Shown here one piece after another: positions 8,493-17,783 of a stretch of DNA of 64,000 nucleotides. A program made the position numbers and the translations under genes. The notes below the pieces were generated by a model. That model saw only the letters and a list, made by a program, of their open reading frames with translations. It ran no database searches and had not been told where the DNA came from. Numbering within the stretch: the first letter of the stretch is position 1; each line of letters starts with the position of its first letter. Source of the stretch: Bradyrhizobiaceae bacterium (lineage in GTDB: Bacteria > Pseudomonadota > Alphaproteobacteria > Rhizobiales > Xanthobacteraceae); assembly GCA_020544565.1 (NCBI GenBank), contig CP078014.1, forward strand, positions 1,924,016 to 1,988,015, in the 5' to 3' direction.

Positions 8493-9155
8493 ATGCGGAA
8501 AATAGCCTTGAGTGGAATGTTGTTCCTTGCCGCCATGGGGACCGCCCATGCCGCCGATCCGCTCGGCGAATGGCAGGATGAGGACGGCAAGGCCACCATT
8601 CGCATCGTCGATTGCGATTCCCGGCTGTGGGGCGTGATCGCCTCGGAATCGATTCCGGGGGGCGTGGACAGCAACAATCCGGACAAGGCCAAGCGCACCC
8701 GCCCGACCCTCGGCATGCCGGTTCTTCTCAACATGAAGCGATCCGTCAAGGACGCCGGCAAGTGGGAAGGCAAGATCTACAACGCCGAAAACGGCAAGAC
8801 CTATGCAGGCTCGCTGCGGATGGAGGCGCCGGACGCGCTGCGCGTGGAAGGCTGCCTGGTGTGGCCGCTGTGCGGCGGCCAGACCTGGAGCCGCGTCGCC
8901 GAAGCCACCCCCACGCCCCCTGCTCCCGCCCCCGGCGGGGCGAAGGGAGCCAAGACCGGCGCGACCGGCATGACGGGCGCGCCGAAAACGACGGCGCGGC
9001 CCGCGGCCCCGGCTGGCGCGCCGAAGACCGGCATGGCGCCCACGACCAAGGGCGCCGCCGCCAAGGGTGCCGCCGCCAAGGGTGCGGTGGCGGTCGCCGA
9101 TCCGGCCAGCGACGATGTCTGCCTACTCCCCGAGATCGCGGGGGCGGCCCATTAG
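8493..9155 (+). CDS. Secreted DUF2147 protein with low-complexity Ala/Pro/Lys tail
   Basis: The 220-residue product has a signal peptide (ending GTAHAAD near residue 22). A DUF2147-type domain follows over roughly residues 23-135: PLGEWQDEDGKATIRIVDC, then LWGVIASE, the LNMKRSVKDAGKWEGKIYNAENGKTY stretch and GCLVWPLCGGQTWSR. After that comes a tail of about 80 residues rich in Ala, Pro, Gly, Lys and Thr with GAAAK-type repeats. DUF2147 proteins are small periplasmic or outer-membrane-linked proteins of unclear function. A GAGG ribosome site precedes the ATG. Its 3' end overlaps the antisense 3' end of hpnN by 33 bases. It sits between hpnO and hpnN, so a link to hopanoid envelopes is possible but unproven. 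Confidence 0.85.
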   Translation: MRKIALSGMLFLAAMGTAHAADPLGEWQDEDGKATIRIVDCDSRLWGVIASESIPGGVDSNNPDKAKRTRPTLGMPVLLNMKRSVKDAGKWEGKIYNAENGKTYAGSLRMEAPDALRVEGCLVWPLCGGQTWSRVAEATPTPPAPAPGGAKGAKTGATGMTGAPKTTARPAAPAGAPKTGMAPTTKGAAAKGAAAKGAVAVADPASDDVCLLPEIAGAAH

Positions 9156-11714
9156 CGCGGGCTGAAACAGCACCGCCGCCGCCAACGTCGTCACCAGCGA
9201 CAGCGCCAGCAGCTTGCCCATGCTCGACGTTCCGGGATGGCTCGACAGCCACAGGCTGCCGAACGCGGTCGCGGTCGTCAGCGCGCTGTAGAAGATCGCC
9301 CGGGTCAGGCTGGACTGCAGCAGGTTGGTCTGCCCGTTCCGCCACGCCGTGACGTAATAGATCTTGAACGCCACGCCGATGCCGAGCAGCAGCGGCAGCG
9401 CGATGATGTTGGCGAAGTTCATCGGCAGCCCGATCAGGACGCAGATTTCGAGCGTCACCACGCCGGCGAGAATGAGCGGCACCAGCGTCAGCAGCACGTC
9501 GCCGATCCGGCGCAGCACGATCCACAGCAGGATGGCGATCGACAGCAGCGCCCACAGCCCGGCATGGATGAAGGCCCGGACGATGGTGTCGCCCGATTTC
9601 AGGATCGAGATCGGGCCGCCGATGGCGTTCGGCTCCACCTTAAGCACCGCCGCTGCGAAGGCGCGCAGAGTATCGTTGTCGTTGGGGTCGCCCTTGGGCT
9701 GCGCTTCGACGCGGCTGCGGCCATCCGCGGTGACCCAGTCGCTCAAGATATCGGGCGGCAGAGTCTTGATGCTGACCGGCTGCGCCTTGAGCAGGTCGCG
9801 CAGTTGATCGAGGGCGACGCCCAGCGGCCGGATGAAGACCGCTTCGGCCTTGTCGCGCAGGGCCTTGTCGCCTTGCGCGAGCTTGGACAGCGCCTCGGCG
9901 AGCCGTCGCGCCGCCACCGCCCCCGGCCCCTTGTCGTCGCCGGCGAGCTTGCGCAGGCTTCCGACCGCTCCCTTCAACGCCTCGACATTCTCCTCGTCGG
10001 AGGGCGCCTCGCCGCGCTTGGTTTCGTTCAGGATCGGATTCAGCTCCGCCGCCGCCTTGCCGATGAGCGCGAGTTTCGCCGGCTGATCGTCGGGAATGAA
10101 GGTCTCGAGCGAAATGGTGCGCGCCACCTCCGGCAGTTTCGCCAGTCGGTCTGCGACCTCCTTCGCCGCCGCCACCGAGGGCGTGATCACTTCCACCGCA
10201 TTGGTGCCGGTGTTGGGATCCTTGCGCAGATCGAGATAGGTCGCGATCGATTCCACCTTGGGACTGCGCAGGTTGATCGGATTGAAGTCGAAATGCAGGA
10301 AATACAGCAGCGGCAGGCCGAGGATGGCGACGCCCAGCGTCGCGACCACCACGCCCACCCGGTGCCGTTCCAGAAAATCATCGACCGGCGCGAGGAAGGC
10401 AAAGCCGAGCGGCTCCGCCTCGCCGGGCGGATTGAACAGGCTGAGCAACGCCGGCAGCACGGTGATCGCGGCAACAAAGGCGATGACCATGCCGGCGCCG
10501 GCGATCTGGCCCAGTTCGGAGACGCCGCGGTAGTCGGTCGGCAGGAACGACAGGAACCCGGCCGCGGTCGCCACCGCCGCCAGCGTCAGCGGCACGGCGG
10601 AATATTCACCGGCTTTTTCCAGCGCGGCGCGCAGATTGTCATCGGCATGGCGCTCCGCCCGGTAGCGCACGCTGTACTGGATGCCGAAGTCGACCCCGAG
10701 GCCGACGAACAGCACGAAGAACGCGATCGAGATCAGGTTGAGCGCGCCGACCATCATCAGGCCGACGGCGGTGGTGATCGACAGGCCGATCACCAGGGTG
10801 ATGAACACCGAAGCGATGATCTTCGGCGATTTCAGCGCGCACCACAGGATGAACAGCACGATGATGACGGTGCCGATGCCGTTGACCACAGCCCCTTCCT
10901 GCACCGTGGCGAATTCCTCGTTAGCGATGGGAACCGGCCCGGTGAGGCGCACCCGCGCACTGTAGTCGCCGGCGAGATTGAGGTCCTGCGCCGCCTTGCG
11001 GATGGCGTCGGTGGCCGCACCCCCGGGCTCCAGCGCCTGGAAATCGAGCACCGGCCGGATCAGGATCAGCGCGCGGCGGTCGGCCGCGGTCAGCGGTTCG
11101 TTGTTGGCGAGTTCCCGCCACGAGAACGCCACCGGCTGGTTGGCCACGACCTTTTCCACGGTCTCCGCCACCAGATTGAGCGGCCGCGTCAGGGCGTCCC
11201 GGCTGTACTGGCCGCGCTGAACCCCGGCGAGACCGAACTCCAGCACCCCGGTCAGGCCCCGGATGGACGGGTCGTCCATCAGGATATCGAACAGCGGGGC
11301 AGCCGAGGCCAGTTGGCCGGTCTGCTGGGCAACTTCCGGGGTCGGCAGGAACAAAAGTCCGTGAGTATCGAAGAACGGTCCGGCGTCCGGCCGCCGGATC
11401 GAAATGAACTTATCGGTCTGTGGCAGCAACTTACTCTCAAGAGCCGCGGCCGCCGATCGGGCGAGTTCCGGCGTCGGGGCCTCGACAACGGCCAAAATGG
11501 TGTCATTCCGGCCCGGAAATGCCTTTTCGAACGCGATTTCGCGCTGGCGCCAGTCCAGATCGGGAGAAATCAGGGTCGCGATGTCCGTATTGATGGCGAA
11601 ATTCTTATGGGAATAGAAACCTGCCGCCGCCGCGAGAGCCACGCCTGTCAGGAGCACCAGCCATGCATGGCGCGTGCAAAAACGAACAATGGAGACAATG
11701 ATCCTTGTCAGCAC
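9123..11714 (-). CDS. hpnN: HpnN, hopanoid-associated RND/MMPL transporter
   Basis: The 863-residue product is a single-chain RND (MMPL-like) exporter. It has one N-terminal membrane helix (residues about 17-35), a large periplasmic loop, and a helix bundle around residues 270-440 that includes FVGLGVDFGIQYSVRYRAE, the proton-relay Asp motif of TM4. A second periplasmic loop and a second helix bundle at about 715-860 follow. Length and context match HpnN, which in R. palustris is required to move hopanoids from the inner to the outer membrane. It is divergent from dxs across a roughly 210-base promoter region. Its last 33 bases overlap the DUF2147 gene. Confidence 0.93.
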   Translation of the reverse strand: MLTRIIVSIVRFCTRHAWLVLLTGVALAAAAGFYSHKNFAINTDIATLISPDLDWRQREIAFEKAFPGRNDTILAVVEAPTPELARSAAAALESKLLPQTDKFISIRRPDAGPFFDTHGLLFLPTPEVAQQTGQLASAAPLFDILMDDPSIRGLTGVLEFGLAGVQRGQYSRDALTRPLNLVAETVEKVVANQPVAFSWRELANNEPLTAADRRALILIRPVLDFQALEPGGAATDAIRKAAQDLNLAGDYSARVRLTGPVPIANEEFATVQEGAVVNGIGTVIIVLFILWCALKSPKIIASVFITLVIGLSITTAVGLMMVGALNLISIAFFVLFVGLGVDFGIQYSVRYRAERHADDNLRAALEKAGEYSAVPLTLAAVATAAGFLSFLPTDYRGVSELGQIAGAGMVIAFVAAITVLPALLSLFNPPGEAEPLGFAFLAPVDDFLERHRVGVVVATLGVAILGLPLLYFLHFDFNPINLRSPKVESIATYLDLRKDPNTGTNAVEVITPSVAAAKEVADRLAKLPEVARTISLETFIPDDQPAKLALIGKAAAELNPILNETKRGEAPSDEENVEALKGAVGSLRKLAGDDKGPGAVAARRLAEALSKLAQGDKALRDKAEAVFIRPLGVALDQLRDLLKAQPVSIKTLPPDILSDWVTADGRSRVEAQPKGDPNDNDTLRAFAAAVLKVEPNAIGGPISILKSGDTIVRAFIHAGLWALLSIAILLWIVLRRIGDVLLTLVPLILAGVVTLEICVLIGLPMNFANIIALPLLLGIGVAFKIYYVTAWRNGQTNLLQSSLTRAIFYSALTTATAFGSLWLSSHPGTSSMGKLLALSLVTTLAAAVLFQPALMGRPRDLGE

Positions 11715-11925
11715 AGGTTTTCTTTCTATTTCTTGCGATCAGCGCGCGATTAGGGCTGCTGCCCCGGAGGCAGGATGAACTCACTGATGCCTCAAACGGT
11801 GCCCTTAAGTCACACAATAGTGGCATTAAGTCAGCATTTGTTCGGAACTACTGCTGCATAGCTGCAATAATGCTACACTGCAAAACGTTCTTGCCTTGTT
11901 CTATTCTGCATTGGAAGCCTTGGTT

Positions 11926-13842
11926 ATGACCTCATCGACCCCATTGCTCGACTCCATCAAGTCGCCCGCCGATCTGCGCAAGCTGAAGGAAAGCGATCTG
12001 CCGCAGGTTGCGGCGGAGGTGCGTGCCGAGACGATCAACGCGGTTGCGGTCACTGGCGGCCATCTCGGTTCCGGTCTCGGCGTGGTCGAGCTGACCGTGG
12101 CCATACATCATGTCTTTAATACGCCGGCGGACCGCGTCATCTGGGACGTCGGCCATCAGGCGTATCCCCACAAGATCCTGACCGAGCGGCGCGACCGCAT
12201 CCGCACCCTGCGCACGGGCGGCGGCCTGTCCGGCTTCACCAAGCGCGCGGAGAGCGAATACGACCCGTTCGGCGCAGCGCATTCCTCGACGTCGATTTCA
12301 GCCGGGCTCGGCATGGCGGTGGCGCGCGATCTCGCCGGTGGCGACAACAACGTGATCGCAGTGATCGGCGACGGCGCGATGTCGGCGGGCATGGCCTACG
12401 AGGCCATGAACAATGCCGGTGCCATGGATTCGCGACTGATCGTGATTCTCAACGACAACGAGATGTCGATCGCGCCGCCGGTCGGCGCGATGTCGGCCTA
12501 CCTGTCGCGGCTGACCTCCAGCAACACCTACCGCTCGCTGCGCGAGATCGGCAAACAGGTCGCCAAGCGGTTGCCGAAATTCGTCGAAAAAGGCGCGCAG
12601 CGCGCCGAGGAATACGCCCGCGGCTTCCTGTCCGGCGGCACGCTGTTCGAGGAACTGGGCTTCTATTATGTCGGCCCGATCGACGGCCACAACCTCGACC
12701 ACCTGCTGCCCGTGCTGAAGAATGTGCGGGATTCGAAGGTCGGCCCCACCCTGATCCATGTCGTCACCCAGAAGGGCAAGGGCTACACGCCCGCGGAATC
12801 CTCCGCCGACAAGTATCACGGCGTGGTCAAGTTCGATGTCGCCACCGGCAAGCAGGCCAAGGCGCAGGCCAATGCCCCGGCCTACACCAAGGTGTTCGGT
12901 TCGAGCCTCGTCAAGGAGGCCGAGAAGGACGACAAGATCGTCGCCATCACCGCAGCGATGCCGTCGGGCACCGGTGTCGATATCTTCGGCAAGGCGTTCC
13001 CGGAGCGCACCTTCGACGTCGGCATCGCCGAGCAGCATGGCGTGACCTTCGCCGCCGGCCTCGCCACCGAGGGCATGAAGCCGTTCGTGGCGATCTATTC
13101 GACCTTCCTGCAGCGCGCCTACGACCAGGTGGTGCACGACGTCGCCATCCAGGGCCTGCCGGTCCGCTTCATCATCGACCGCGCCGGGCTGGTCGGCGCC
13201 GACGGCGCGACCCATGCCGGATCGTTCGACCTCGCCTATCTCGGCTGCCTGCCTGGCATGGTGCTGATGGCCGCCGCCGACGAGGCCGAGCTGGTGCACA
13301 TGGTGGCCACCGCCGCCGCCATCAACGACCGCCCCTCCGCCGTGCGCTTCCCGCGCGGCGACGGCGTCGGCGTCGATCTCCCCGCGGTCGGCGTGCCGCT
13401 CGAGATCGGCAAGGGCCGCGTCGTGCGCGAAGGCTCGTCGGTGGCGCTGCTGTCGCTCGGCACCCGCCTGCAGGAATGCCTCAAGGCTGCGGATATTCTC
13501 AAGTCGCACGGCTTGACCACAACGGTGGCCGATGCCCGCTTCGCCAAGCCGATCGACACCGATCTGGTCCTGCAACTGGCGCGCGATCACGACGTGCTGA
13601 TCACCGTCGAGGAAGGCTCCATCGGCGGCTTCGGCGCGCAGGTGCTGCACACCCTCGCGGAGCACGGCGCATTGGACAAGGGGCTGAAGGTTCGCGCCAT
13701 GGTCCTCCCCGATACGTTCATCGATCAGGACAGCCCGGCGGCGATGTACGCCAAGGCCGGTCTCGACGCCAAGGGCATCGTGGCGCGGGTGTTCGAGGCG
13801 CTGGGCCGCGAAGCCGACAAGGGAGCGGTGCAGCTTGCTTAG
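11926..13842 (+). CDS. dxs: 1-deoxy-D-xylulose-5-phosphate synthase
   Basis: The 638-residue product is a full-length DXS, the thiamine-diphosphate enzyme that condenses pyruvate and glyceraldehyde-3-phosphate in the first step of the MEP isoprenoid pathway. Seen motifs are [14 protein letters not shown] with its active-site His, [20 protein letters not shown] (the ThDP/Mg site), and [18 protein letters not shown], which carries the catalytic Glu of the transketolase-like domain. I placed the start at the ATG at 11926, with GGAAG about 9 bases upstream. It overlaps the upstream region of ispH and is in a hopanoid operon, so it probably feeds triterpenoid synthesis. It may be a second dxs in the genome. 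Confidence 0.96.
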   Translation: MTSSTPLLDSIKSPADLRKLKESDLPQVAAEVRAETINAVAVTGGHLGSGLGVVELTVAIHHVFNTPADRVIWDVGHQAYPHKILTERRDRIRTLRTGGGLSGFTKRAESEYDPFGAAHSSTSISAGLGMAVARDLAGGDNNVIAVIGDGAMSAGMAYEAMNNAGAMDSRLIVILNDNEMSIAPPVGAMSAYLSRLTSSNTYRSLREIGKQVAKRLPKFVEKGAQRAEEYARGFLSGGTLFEELGFYYVGPIDGHNLDHLLPVLKNVRDSKVGPTLIHVVTQKGKGYTPAESSADKYHGVVKFDVATGKQAKAQANAPAYTKVFGSSLVKEAEKDDKIVAITAAMPSGTGVDIFGKAFPERTFDVGIAEQHGVTFAAGLATEGMKPFVAIYSTFLQRAYDQVVHDVAIQGLPVRFIIDRAGLVGADGATHAGSFDLAYLGCLPGMVLMAAADEAELVHMVATAAAINDRPSAVRFPRGDGVGVDLPAVGVPLEIGKGRVVREGSSVALLSLGTRLQECLKAADILKSHGLTTTVADARFAKPIDTDLVLQLARDHDVLITVEEGSIGGFGAQVLHTLAEHGALDKGLKVRAMVLPDTFIDQDSPAAMYAKAGLDAKGIVARVFEALGREADKGAVQLA

Positions 13843-13855
13843 TCCCACGCCCCCG

Positions 13856-14815
13856 ATGAAGATCCTGCTGGCCCAGCCGCGCGGTTTCTGCGCGGGGGTG
13901 GTGCGTGCGATCGAAATCGTCGAGCGGGCGCTGGAGAAATATGGTCCGCCGGTCTATGTCCGCCACGAGATCGTGCACAACAAATACGTGGTCGAAAGCC
14001 TCAAGGCCAAGGGCGCGGTGTTCGTCGAGGACCTGCATGAGGTGCCGGCCAACGCCATCACGGTATTCAGCGCCCACGGCGTCGCCCGAAGCGTCGAGGA
14101 AGAGGCGGCGGCCCGCGGCCTGCCCGTGCTCAACGCCACCTGCCCGCTGGTTACCAAGGTGCACAATCAGGGCAAGCGTTACGTCGCCCGCGGCCGCAAG
14201 CTGGTCCTGATTGGCCACGAGGGCCATCCCGAGGTGGTCGGCACCATGGGCCAGATACCCGGCCCCGTGCTGCTGGTGCAGAGCGTCGAGGATGTCGCCG
14301 CGCTCGACCTGCCCGACGACGGACCGATGGCCTATATCACCCAGACCACGCTGAGCGTGGACGACACCCGCGACATCATCGCCGCCCTCGAGGCGCGCTT
14401 CACCGACCTCGAAGGCCCCGACACGCGCGATATCTGCTACGCCACGCAAAATCGCCAGTCGTCGGTCCGCGATCTCAGCAAACTGGTCGACGTCATCCTG
14501 GTGGTCGGCGCGACCAACAGCTCCAACTCCAACCGGCTCAGGGAAATCGGGAGCGAAGTCGGCGTCCCGAGCTACCTCATCGCCGATGGCAGCGAGCTCG
14601 ATCCGCGCTGGCTGCAGGGCGTGAGAACCGTCGGCATCACCGCCGGCGCCTCCGCACCGGAAGTTCTGGTCGATGACGTGATCGACGCGCTGCGGCGGAT
14701 CGGGCCGGTGACGGTGTCCGTGCTGCCGGGCCGCGAGGAAAACATCGAATTCCGGCTGCCTGCCGAACTGACGTCGCGTCCGGCGAGCGTCGCTCACGCA
14801 ATGCAAGAAAGATAG
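13856..14815 (+). CDS. ispH: 4-hydroxy-3-methylbut-2-enyl diphosphate reductase (IspH/LytB)
   Basis: The 319-residue product is IspH, the [4Fe-4S] reductase that makes IPP and DMAPP at the end of the MEP pathway. The three conserved cysteines are visible in [24 protein letters not shown] and [12 protein letters not shown], and the HGV and SSNSNRL motifs bind the diphosphate. The ATG at 13856 lies 13 bases after the dxs stop codon; a TTG at 13835 overlapping dxs is also in frame. It lies between dxs and hpnH in the same operon, so precursor supply is genetically tied to hopanoid tailoring. Confidence 0.95.
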   Translation: MKILLAQPRGFCAGVVRAIEIVERALEKYGPPVYVRHEIVHNKYVVESLKAKGAVFVEDLHEVPANAITVFSAHGVARSVEEEAAARGLPVLNATCPLVTKVHNQGKRYVARGRKLVLIGHEGHPEVVGTMGQIPGPVLLVQSVEDVAALDLPDDGPMAYITQTTLSVDDTRDIIAALEARFTDLEGPDTRDICYATQNRQSSVRDLSKLVDVILVVGATNSSNSNRLREIGSEVGVPSYLIADGSELDPRWLQGVRTVGITAGASAPEVLVDDVIDALRRIGPVTVSVLPGREENIEFRLPAELTSRPASVAHAMQER

Positions 14816-14821
14816 CACTTC

Positions 14822-16042
14822 ATGGCAATCCCGTTTTTCAAGGAAATCAAGATCGGCTCCTATCTGGTCAAGCAGAAGCTGCTCGGCCGCAAGCGCTATC
14901 CGCTGGTGCTGATGCTGGAGCCGCTGTTCCGCTGCAACCTTGCCTGCGTCGGCTGCGGCAAGATCGACTATCCCGACGCAATCCTCAATCGCCGCATGAG
15001 CGCGCAGGAGTGCTGGGACGCCGCCGAGGAATGCGGCGCGCCGATGGTGGCGATTCCCGGCGGCGAGCCGCTGATCCACAAGGAGATCGGCGAGATCGTG
15101 CGCGGCCTCGTGGCGCGCAAGAAGTTCGTGTCGCTGTGCACCAACGCGCTACTGCTGGAGAAGAAGCTCGACCTGTTCGAGCCCTCGCCCTACCTGTTCT
15201 TCTCGGTGCATCTCGACGGCCTGCGCGACCACCACGATATGGCCGTGTCGCAGAAGGGCGTGTTCGACCGCGCCGTCTCCGCGATCAAGGCTGCCAAGGC
15301 GCGCGGCTTCACCGTCAACGTCAACGCCACGATCTTCGACAACCATCCCGCCGAGGAGATCGCCAAGTTCCTCGACTTCACCACCGAACTCGGCGTCGGC
15401 GTGTCGATGTCGCCGGGCTATGCCTATGAGCGTGCGCCGGATCAGGAGCACTTCCTGAACCGCAAGAACACCAAGGAGTTGTTCCGCAAGGTGTTCGCTT
15501 ATGGCAAGGGCAAGAAGTGGAATTTCATGCACTCCGGCCTGTTCCTCGACTTCCTCGCCGGCAACCAGACCTTCCACTGCGAGCCGTGGGGCATGCCCGC
15601 GCGCAACATCTTCGGCTGGCAGAAGCCGTGCTACCTGCTCGGCGAAGGCTACACCAAGACCTTCAAGGAGCTGATGGAAACCACCGACTGGGATTCCTAC
15701 GGCACCGGCAAGTACGAGAAGTGCGCGAACTGCATGGCCCATTGCGGCTACGAGCCGACCGCCGCCAACGCCGCGCTGGCCAATCCGCTCAAGGCCCTTT
15801 GGGTCAGCCTGCGCGGCATCAAGACCGAAGGTCCGATGGCGCCGGAAATCGATCTGTCGCAGCAGCGTCCGGCGCAGTACGTGTTCTCGTCGGAAGTGCA
15901 GAAGCGGCTGTCGGAAATCCGCGCCGACGAGGCCAAGGGCGCAGAAGCCAAGGCGGCCAAACTGGAGGCCGCCAAGCTTGCCGCGACGAAGAGCGCTGCT
16001 CCGGCTCCTGCCGCAACGGCCGGCACCTCCACCGCCGCCTGA
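14822..16042 (+). CDS. hpnH: HpnH, hopanoid radical SAM enzyme (adenosyl hopane formation)
   Basis: The 406-residue product is a radical SAM protein with the cluster motif CNLACVGC (Cys38, Cys42, Cys45) and IPGGEPLIH for SAM binding. A cysteine-rich C-terminal region includes KCANCMAHCGYEPT. HpnH adds the 5'-deoxyadenosyl group to diploptene to give adenosylhopane, the first step of side-chain extension. The last 35 or so residues are Ala/Lys-rich and probably unstructured. It begins 6 bases after the ispH stop. A strong intrinsic terminator follows. Confidence 0.96.
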   Translation: MAIPFFKEIKIGSYLVKQKLLGRKRYPLVLMLEPLFRCNLACVGCGKIDYPDAILNRRMSAQECWDAAEECGAPMVAIPGGEPLIHKEIGEIVRGLVARKKFVSLCTNALLLEKKLDLFEPSPYLFFSVHLDGLRDHHDMAVSQKGVFDRAVSAIKAAKARGFTVNVNATIFDNHPAEEIAKFLDFTTELGVGVSMSPGYAYERAPDQEHFLNRKNTKELFRKVFAYGKGKKWNFMHSGLFLDFLAGNQTFHCEPWGMPARNIFGWQKPCYLLGEGYTKTFKELMETTDWDSYGTGKYEKCANCMAHCGYEPTAANAALANPLKALWVSLRGIKTEGPMAPEIDLSQQRPAQYVFSSEVQKRLSEIRADEAKGAEAKAAKLEAAKLAATKSAAPAPAATAGTSTAA

Positions 16043-16062
16043 GTTCAGGCGCATAGGCATTC

Positions 16063-16096
16063 AAAAGGCGCGAGTGATGCTCGCGCCTTTTGTTTT
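16063..16096 (+). terminator. Intrinsic terminator after hpnH
   Basis: Arms AAAAGGCGCGAG (16063-16074) and CTCGCGCCTTTT (16080-16091) pair perfectly over 12 bp with a 5-base loop, then TGTTTT follows. It ends the dxs-ispH-hpnH operon. Confidence 0.85.
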
Positions 16097-16196
16097 GGAA
16101 AGATGTGTGGCCGGAGGGCTACATCCAGTCGAACCCGCCCCTCTTAAAGTATCGGCAGGAATCGTCCGTCAGCCCCTCAGCCATCCGTATTTCATC

Positions 16197-17654
16197 ATGA
16201 AAAGAATTTTCCTGGGATCCGCCGCCGCCGTGACCCTGGTGGCCTTCGCGCAAGCCGCCGATCTTCCCCAGAAAGCCTACACCAAGGCGCCGCCGGTCGC
16301 GGCGGCCGCCAACTGGACCGGCTTCTATCTGTTCGGCGGTGGCGGCTACGGCCTGTGGGAGGCGGATCAGCAGACGGTCAGTGGTTTACCGCCTATCTTC
16401 AACGGAGGACCACGTCACCCGGTTCGCATGGGCGGCCGCGGCTATTTCGGCACCGTCGGCGGCGGCTACGACTGGCAGTTCAATCCGCGATGGGTGGCGG
16501 GCGTCTTTGCCGATGCCCAGTTCGGCGACATCAACGGCACGGTCGATTATCTCAGCGGTCAGTTCGTCGGCAGCACGAAGAACAGGCTGAGCTATGCCGC
16601 GGGCGCGCGCCTCGGCTACCTGGTGGCACCGAATGTGCTGTCCTACGTCAACGGCGGCTACAGCCACGCCGAATTCTCACAGTCCGCCCTTTTGCCCAAC
16701 GACGGCACGTCGCCGACCTTCCTGCTGCCGAAGCAGTCGCTGGATGGCTGGTTCCTCGGCGGCGGCGTCGAGAACTCGCTCGATCTGTTCGGCATCTCCG
16801 CGCCGGGCCTGTTCATGAAGACCGAGTATCGCCTCGCCGAATACGGTCGCAAGACATCCGAGGTGATCGGCCCTTATGGCTCGTTCGGCGATACGGTCTC
16901 CGTCAAGCCCTACGTGCAGACCGTCTCCACCGCGCTGGTCTATCGCTTCAACGCGGATGGCACACCATCTCGTGCAGCCAGCACGCCGTTCGCCGTCAAG
17001 ACCGCGGCGGCGCCGGTCAACTGGACCGGGTTCTATCTTTCCGGCGGCGGCGGCTATGGCCTGTGGGCGGCCGACAACCAGACCATCGACCCGGCCGGCC
17101 AGGTCTTCCTGTCGGAGCGCATGGGCGGCCGCGGCTGGTTCGGCGCCGTCGGCGGCGGCTACGACTGGCAGCTCGCTCCGAGGTGGGTCGCGGGCGTCTT
17201 CGCCGACGCCCAGTTCGGCGACATCGAGGGCACGATCTACGGCACGCCGGGATATGCCAGCTTGGGCTCGACCAGCAACAAAACCAGTTACGCCGCCGGC
17301 GTGCGCCTCGGCTATCTGGTCGCGCCCAATGTGCTGTCCTATGTCAACGGCGGTTACAGCCACGCCGAGTTCTCGGCGGCCGATATCCGCCTTGCCAGCG
17401 ATAGCTCGCTGACCGGCTATACCATCCCGAAGCAGTCTTTCGACGGCTGGTTCCTCGGCGGCGGCATCGAGAACTCGCTCGACTTCTTCGGCATCTCCGC
17501 GCCGGGCTGGTTCATGAAAACCGACTATCGCCTCGCCGAATATGGCCGCAAGAGCACGGCCGTTCTGTTCAACGGCACGCCTTCCAGCGACATCACGTCC
17601 TTCAAGCCCTACGTCCAGACCGTCACCACGTCGCTGGTCTACCGCTTCAACTGA
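16197..17654 (+). CDS. Outer-membrane beta-barrel protein with two tandem barrel domains
   Basis: The 485-residue product has a signal peptide ending FAQAAD, then two closely similar copies of an Omp25/Omp31-type (OMP_b-brl) barrel. Copy 1 covers about residues 39-252 and copy 2 about 275-485. Each starts NWTGFYL.GGGGYGLW, contains RWVAGVFADAQFGDI, LGYLVAPNVLSYVNGGYSHAEF and DGWFLGGG.ENSLD.FGISAPG, and ends PYVQTV.T.LVYRFN, the C-terminal aromatic signal for barrel assembly. Rhizobial proteins of this family normally have one barrel of about 200-250 residues, so this is an in-frame duplication. It lies between hpnH and hpnG and is bounded by terminators. The function is presumably an outer-membrane pore or structural protein. 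Confidence 0.88.
   Translation: MKRIFLGSAAAVTLVAFAQAADLPQKAYTKAPPVAAAANWTGFYLFGGGGYGLWEADQQTVSGLPPIFNGGPRHPVRMGGRGYFGTVGGGYDWQFNPRWVAGVFADAQFGDINGTVDYLSGQFVGSTKNRLSYAAGARLGYLVAPNVLSYVNGGYSHAEFSQSALLPNDGTSPTFLLPKQSLDGWFLGGGVENSLDLFGISAPGLFMKTEYRLAEYGRKTSEVIGPYGSFGDTVSVKPYVQTVSTALVYRFNADGTPSRAASTPFAVKTAAAPVNWTGFYLSGGGGYGLWAADNQTIDPAGQVFLSERMGGRGWFGAVGGGYDWQLAPRWVAGVFADAQFGDIEGTIYGTPGYASLGSTSNKTSYAAGVRLGYLVAPNVLSYVNGGYSHAEFSAADIRLASDSSLTGYTIPKQSFDGWFLGGGIENSLDFFGISAPGWFMKTDYRLAEYGRKSTAVLFNGTPSSDITSFKPYVQTVTTSLVYRFN
16311..16952 (+). repeat. Internal gene repeat, first barrel unit
   Basis: This 642-bp unit encodes the first barrel domain. It matches 17019-17651 at both DNA and protein level from AACTGGACCGG to the final TTCAAC, with differences concentrated in the external loops. 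Confidence 0.8.
17019..17651 (+). repeat. Internal gene repeat, second barrel unit
   Basis: This 633-bp unit encodes the second barrel domain, a divergent tandem duplicate of 16311-16952. A linker of about 22 residues rich in Ala, Ser, Thr and Pro joins the two. Confidence 0.8.
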
Positions 17655-17705
17655 GGCGCGCCGGTCTCGGCGAAGTATTGAGGCCGGCCGCACAGGCGCA
17701 ATTGC

Positions 17706-17735
17706 AAAAGCCCCGGATGATCCGGGGCTTTTTGT
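17706..17735. terminator. Bidirectional intrinsic terminator between OMP gene and hpnG
   Basis: Arms AAAAGCCCCGGA (17706-17717) and TCCGGGGCTTTT (17721-17732) pair perfectly over 12 bp with a TGA loop, with T-runs on both sides. It can stop the plus-strand OMP transcript and the minus-strand hpn operon. Confidence 0.85.
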
Positions 17736-17783
17736 TGGGCACGTGGCGTCACGCGATACGGAAAGCAGGGACCCGCCCGGACG

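Noticed and set aside
9237..11753. Long open frame (838 codons) antisense to hpnN
   Set aside because: Its composition is dominated by Arg, Gln, His, Asp and Gly without any hydrophobic core or family motif, as expected for the mirror of a high-GC gene. hpnN on the other strand has clear RND features.
12298..13848. Open frame of 516 codons antisense to dxs
   Set aside because: It mirrors dxs codon by codon and shows low-complexity His/Arg/Gly text with no motif, while dxs is unmistakable.
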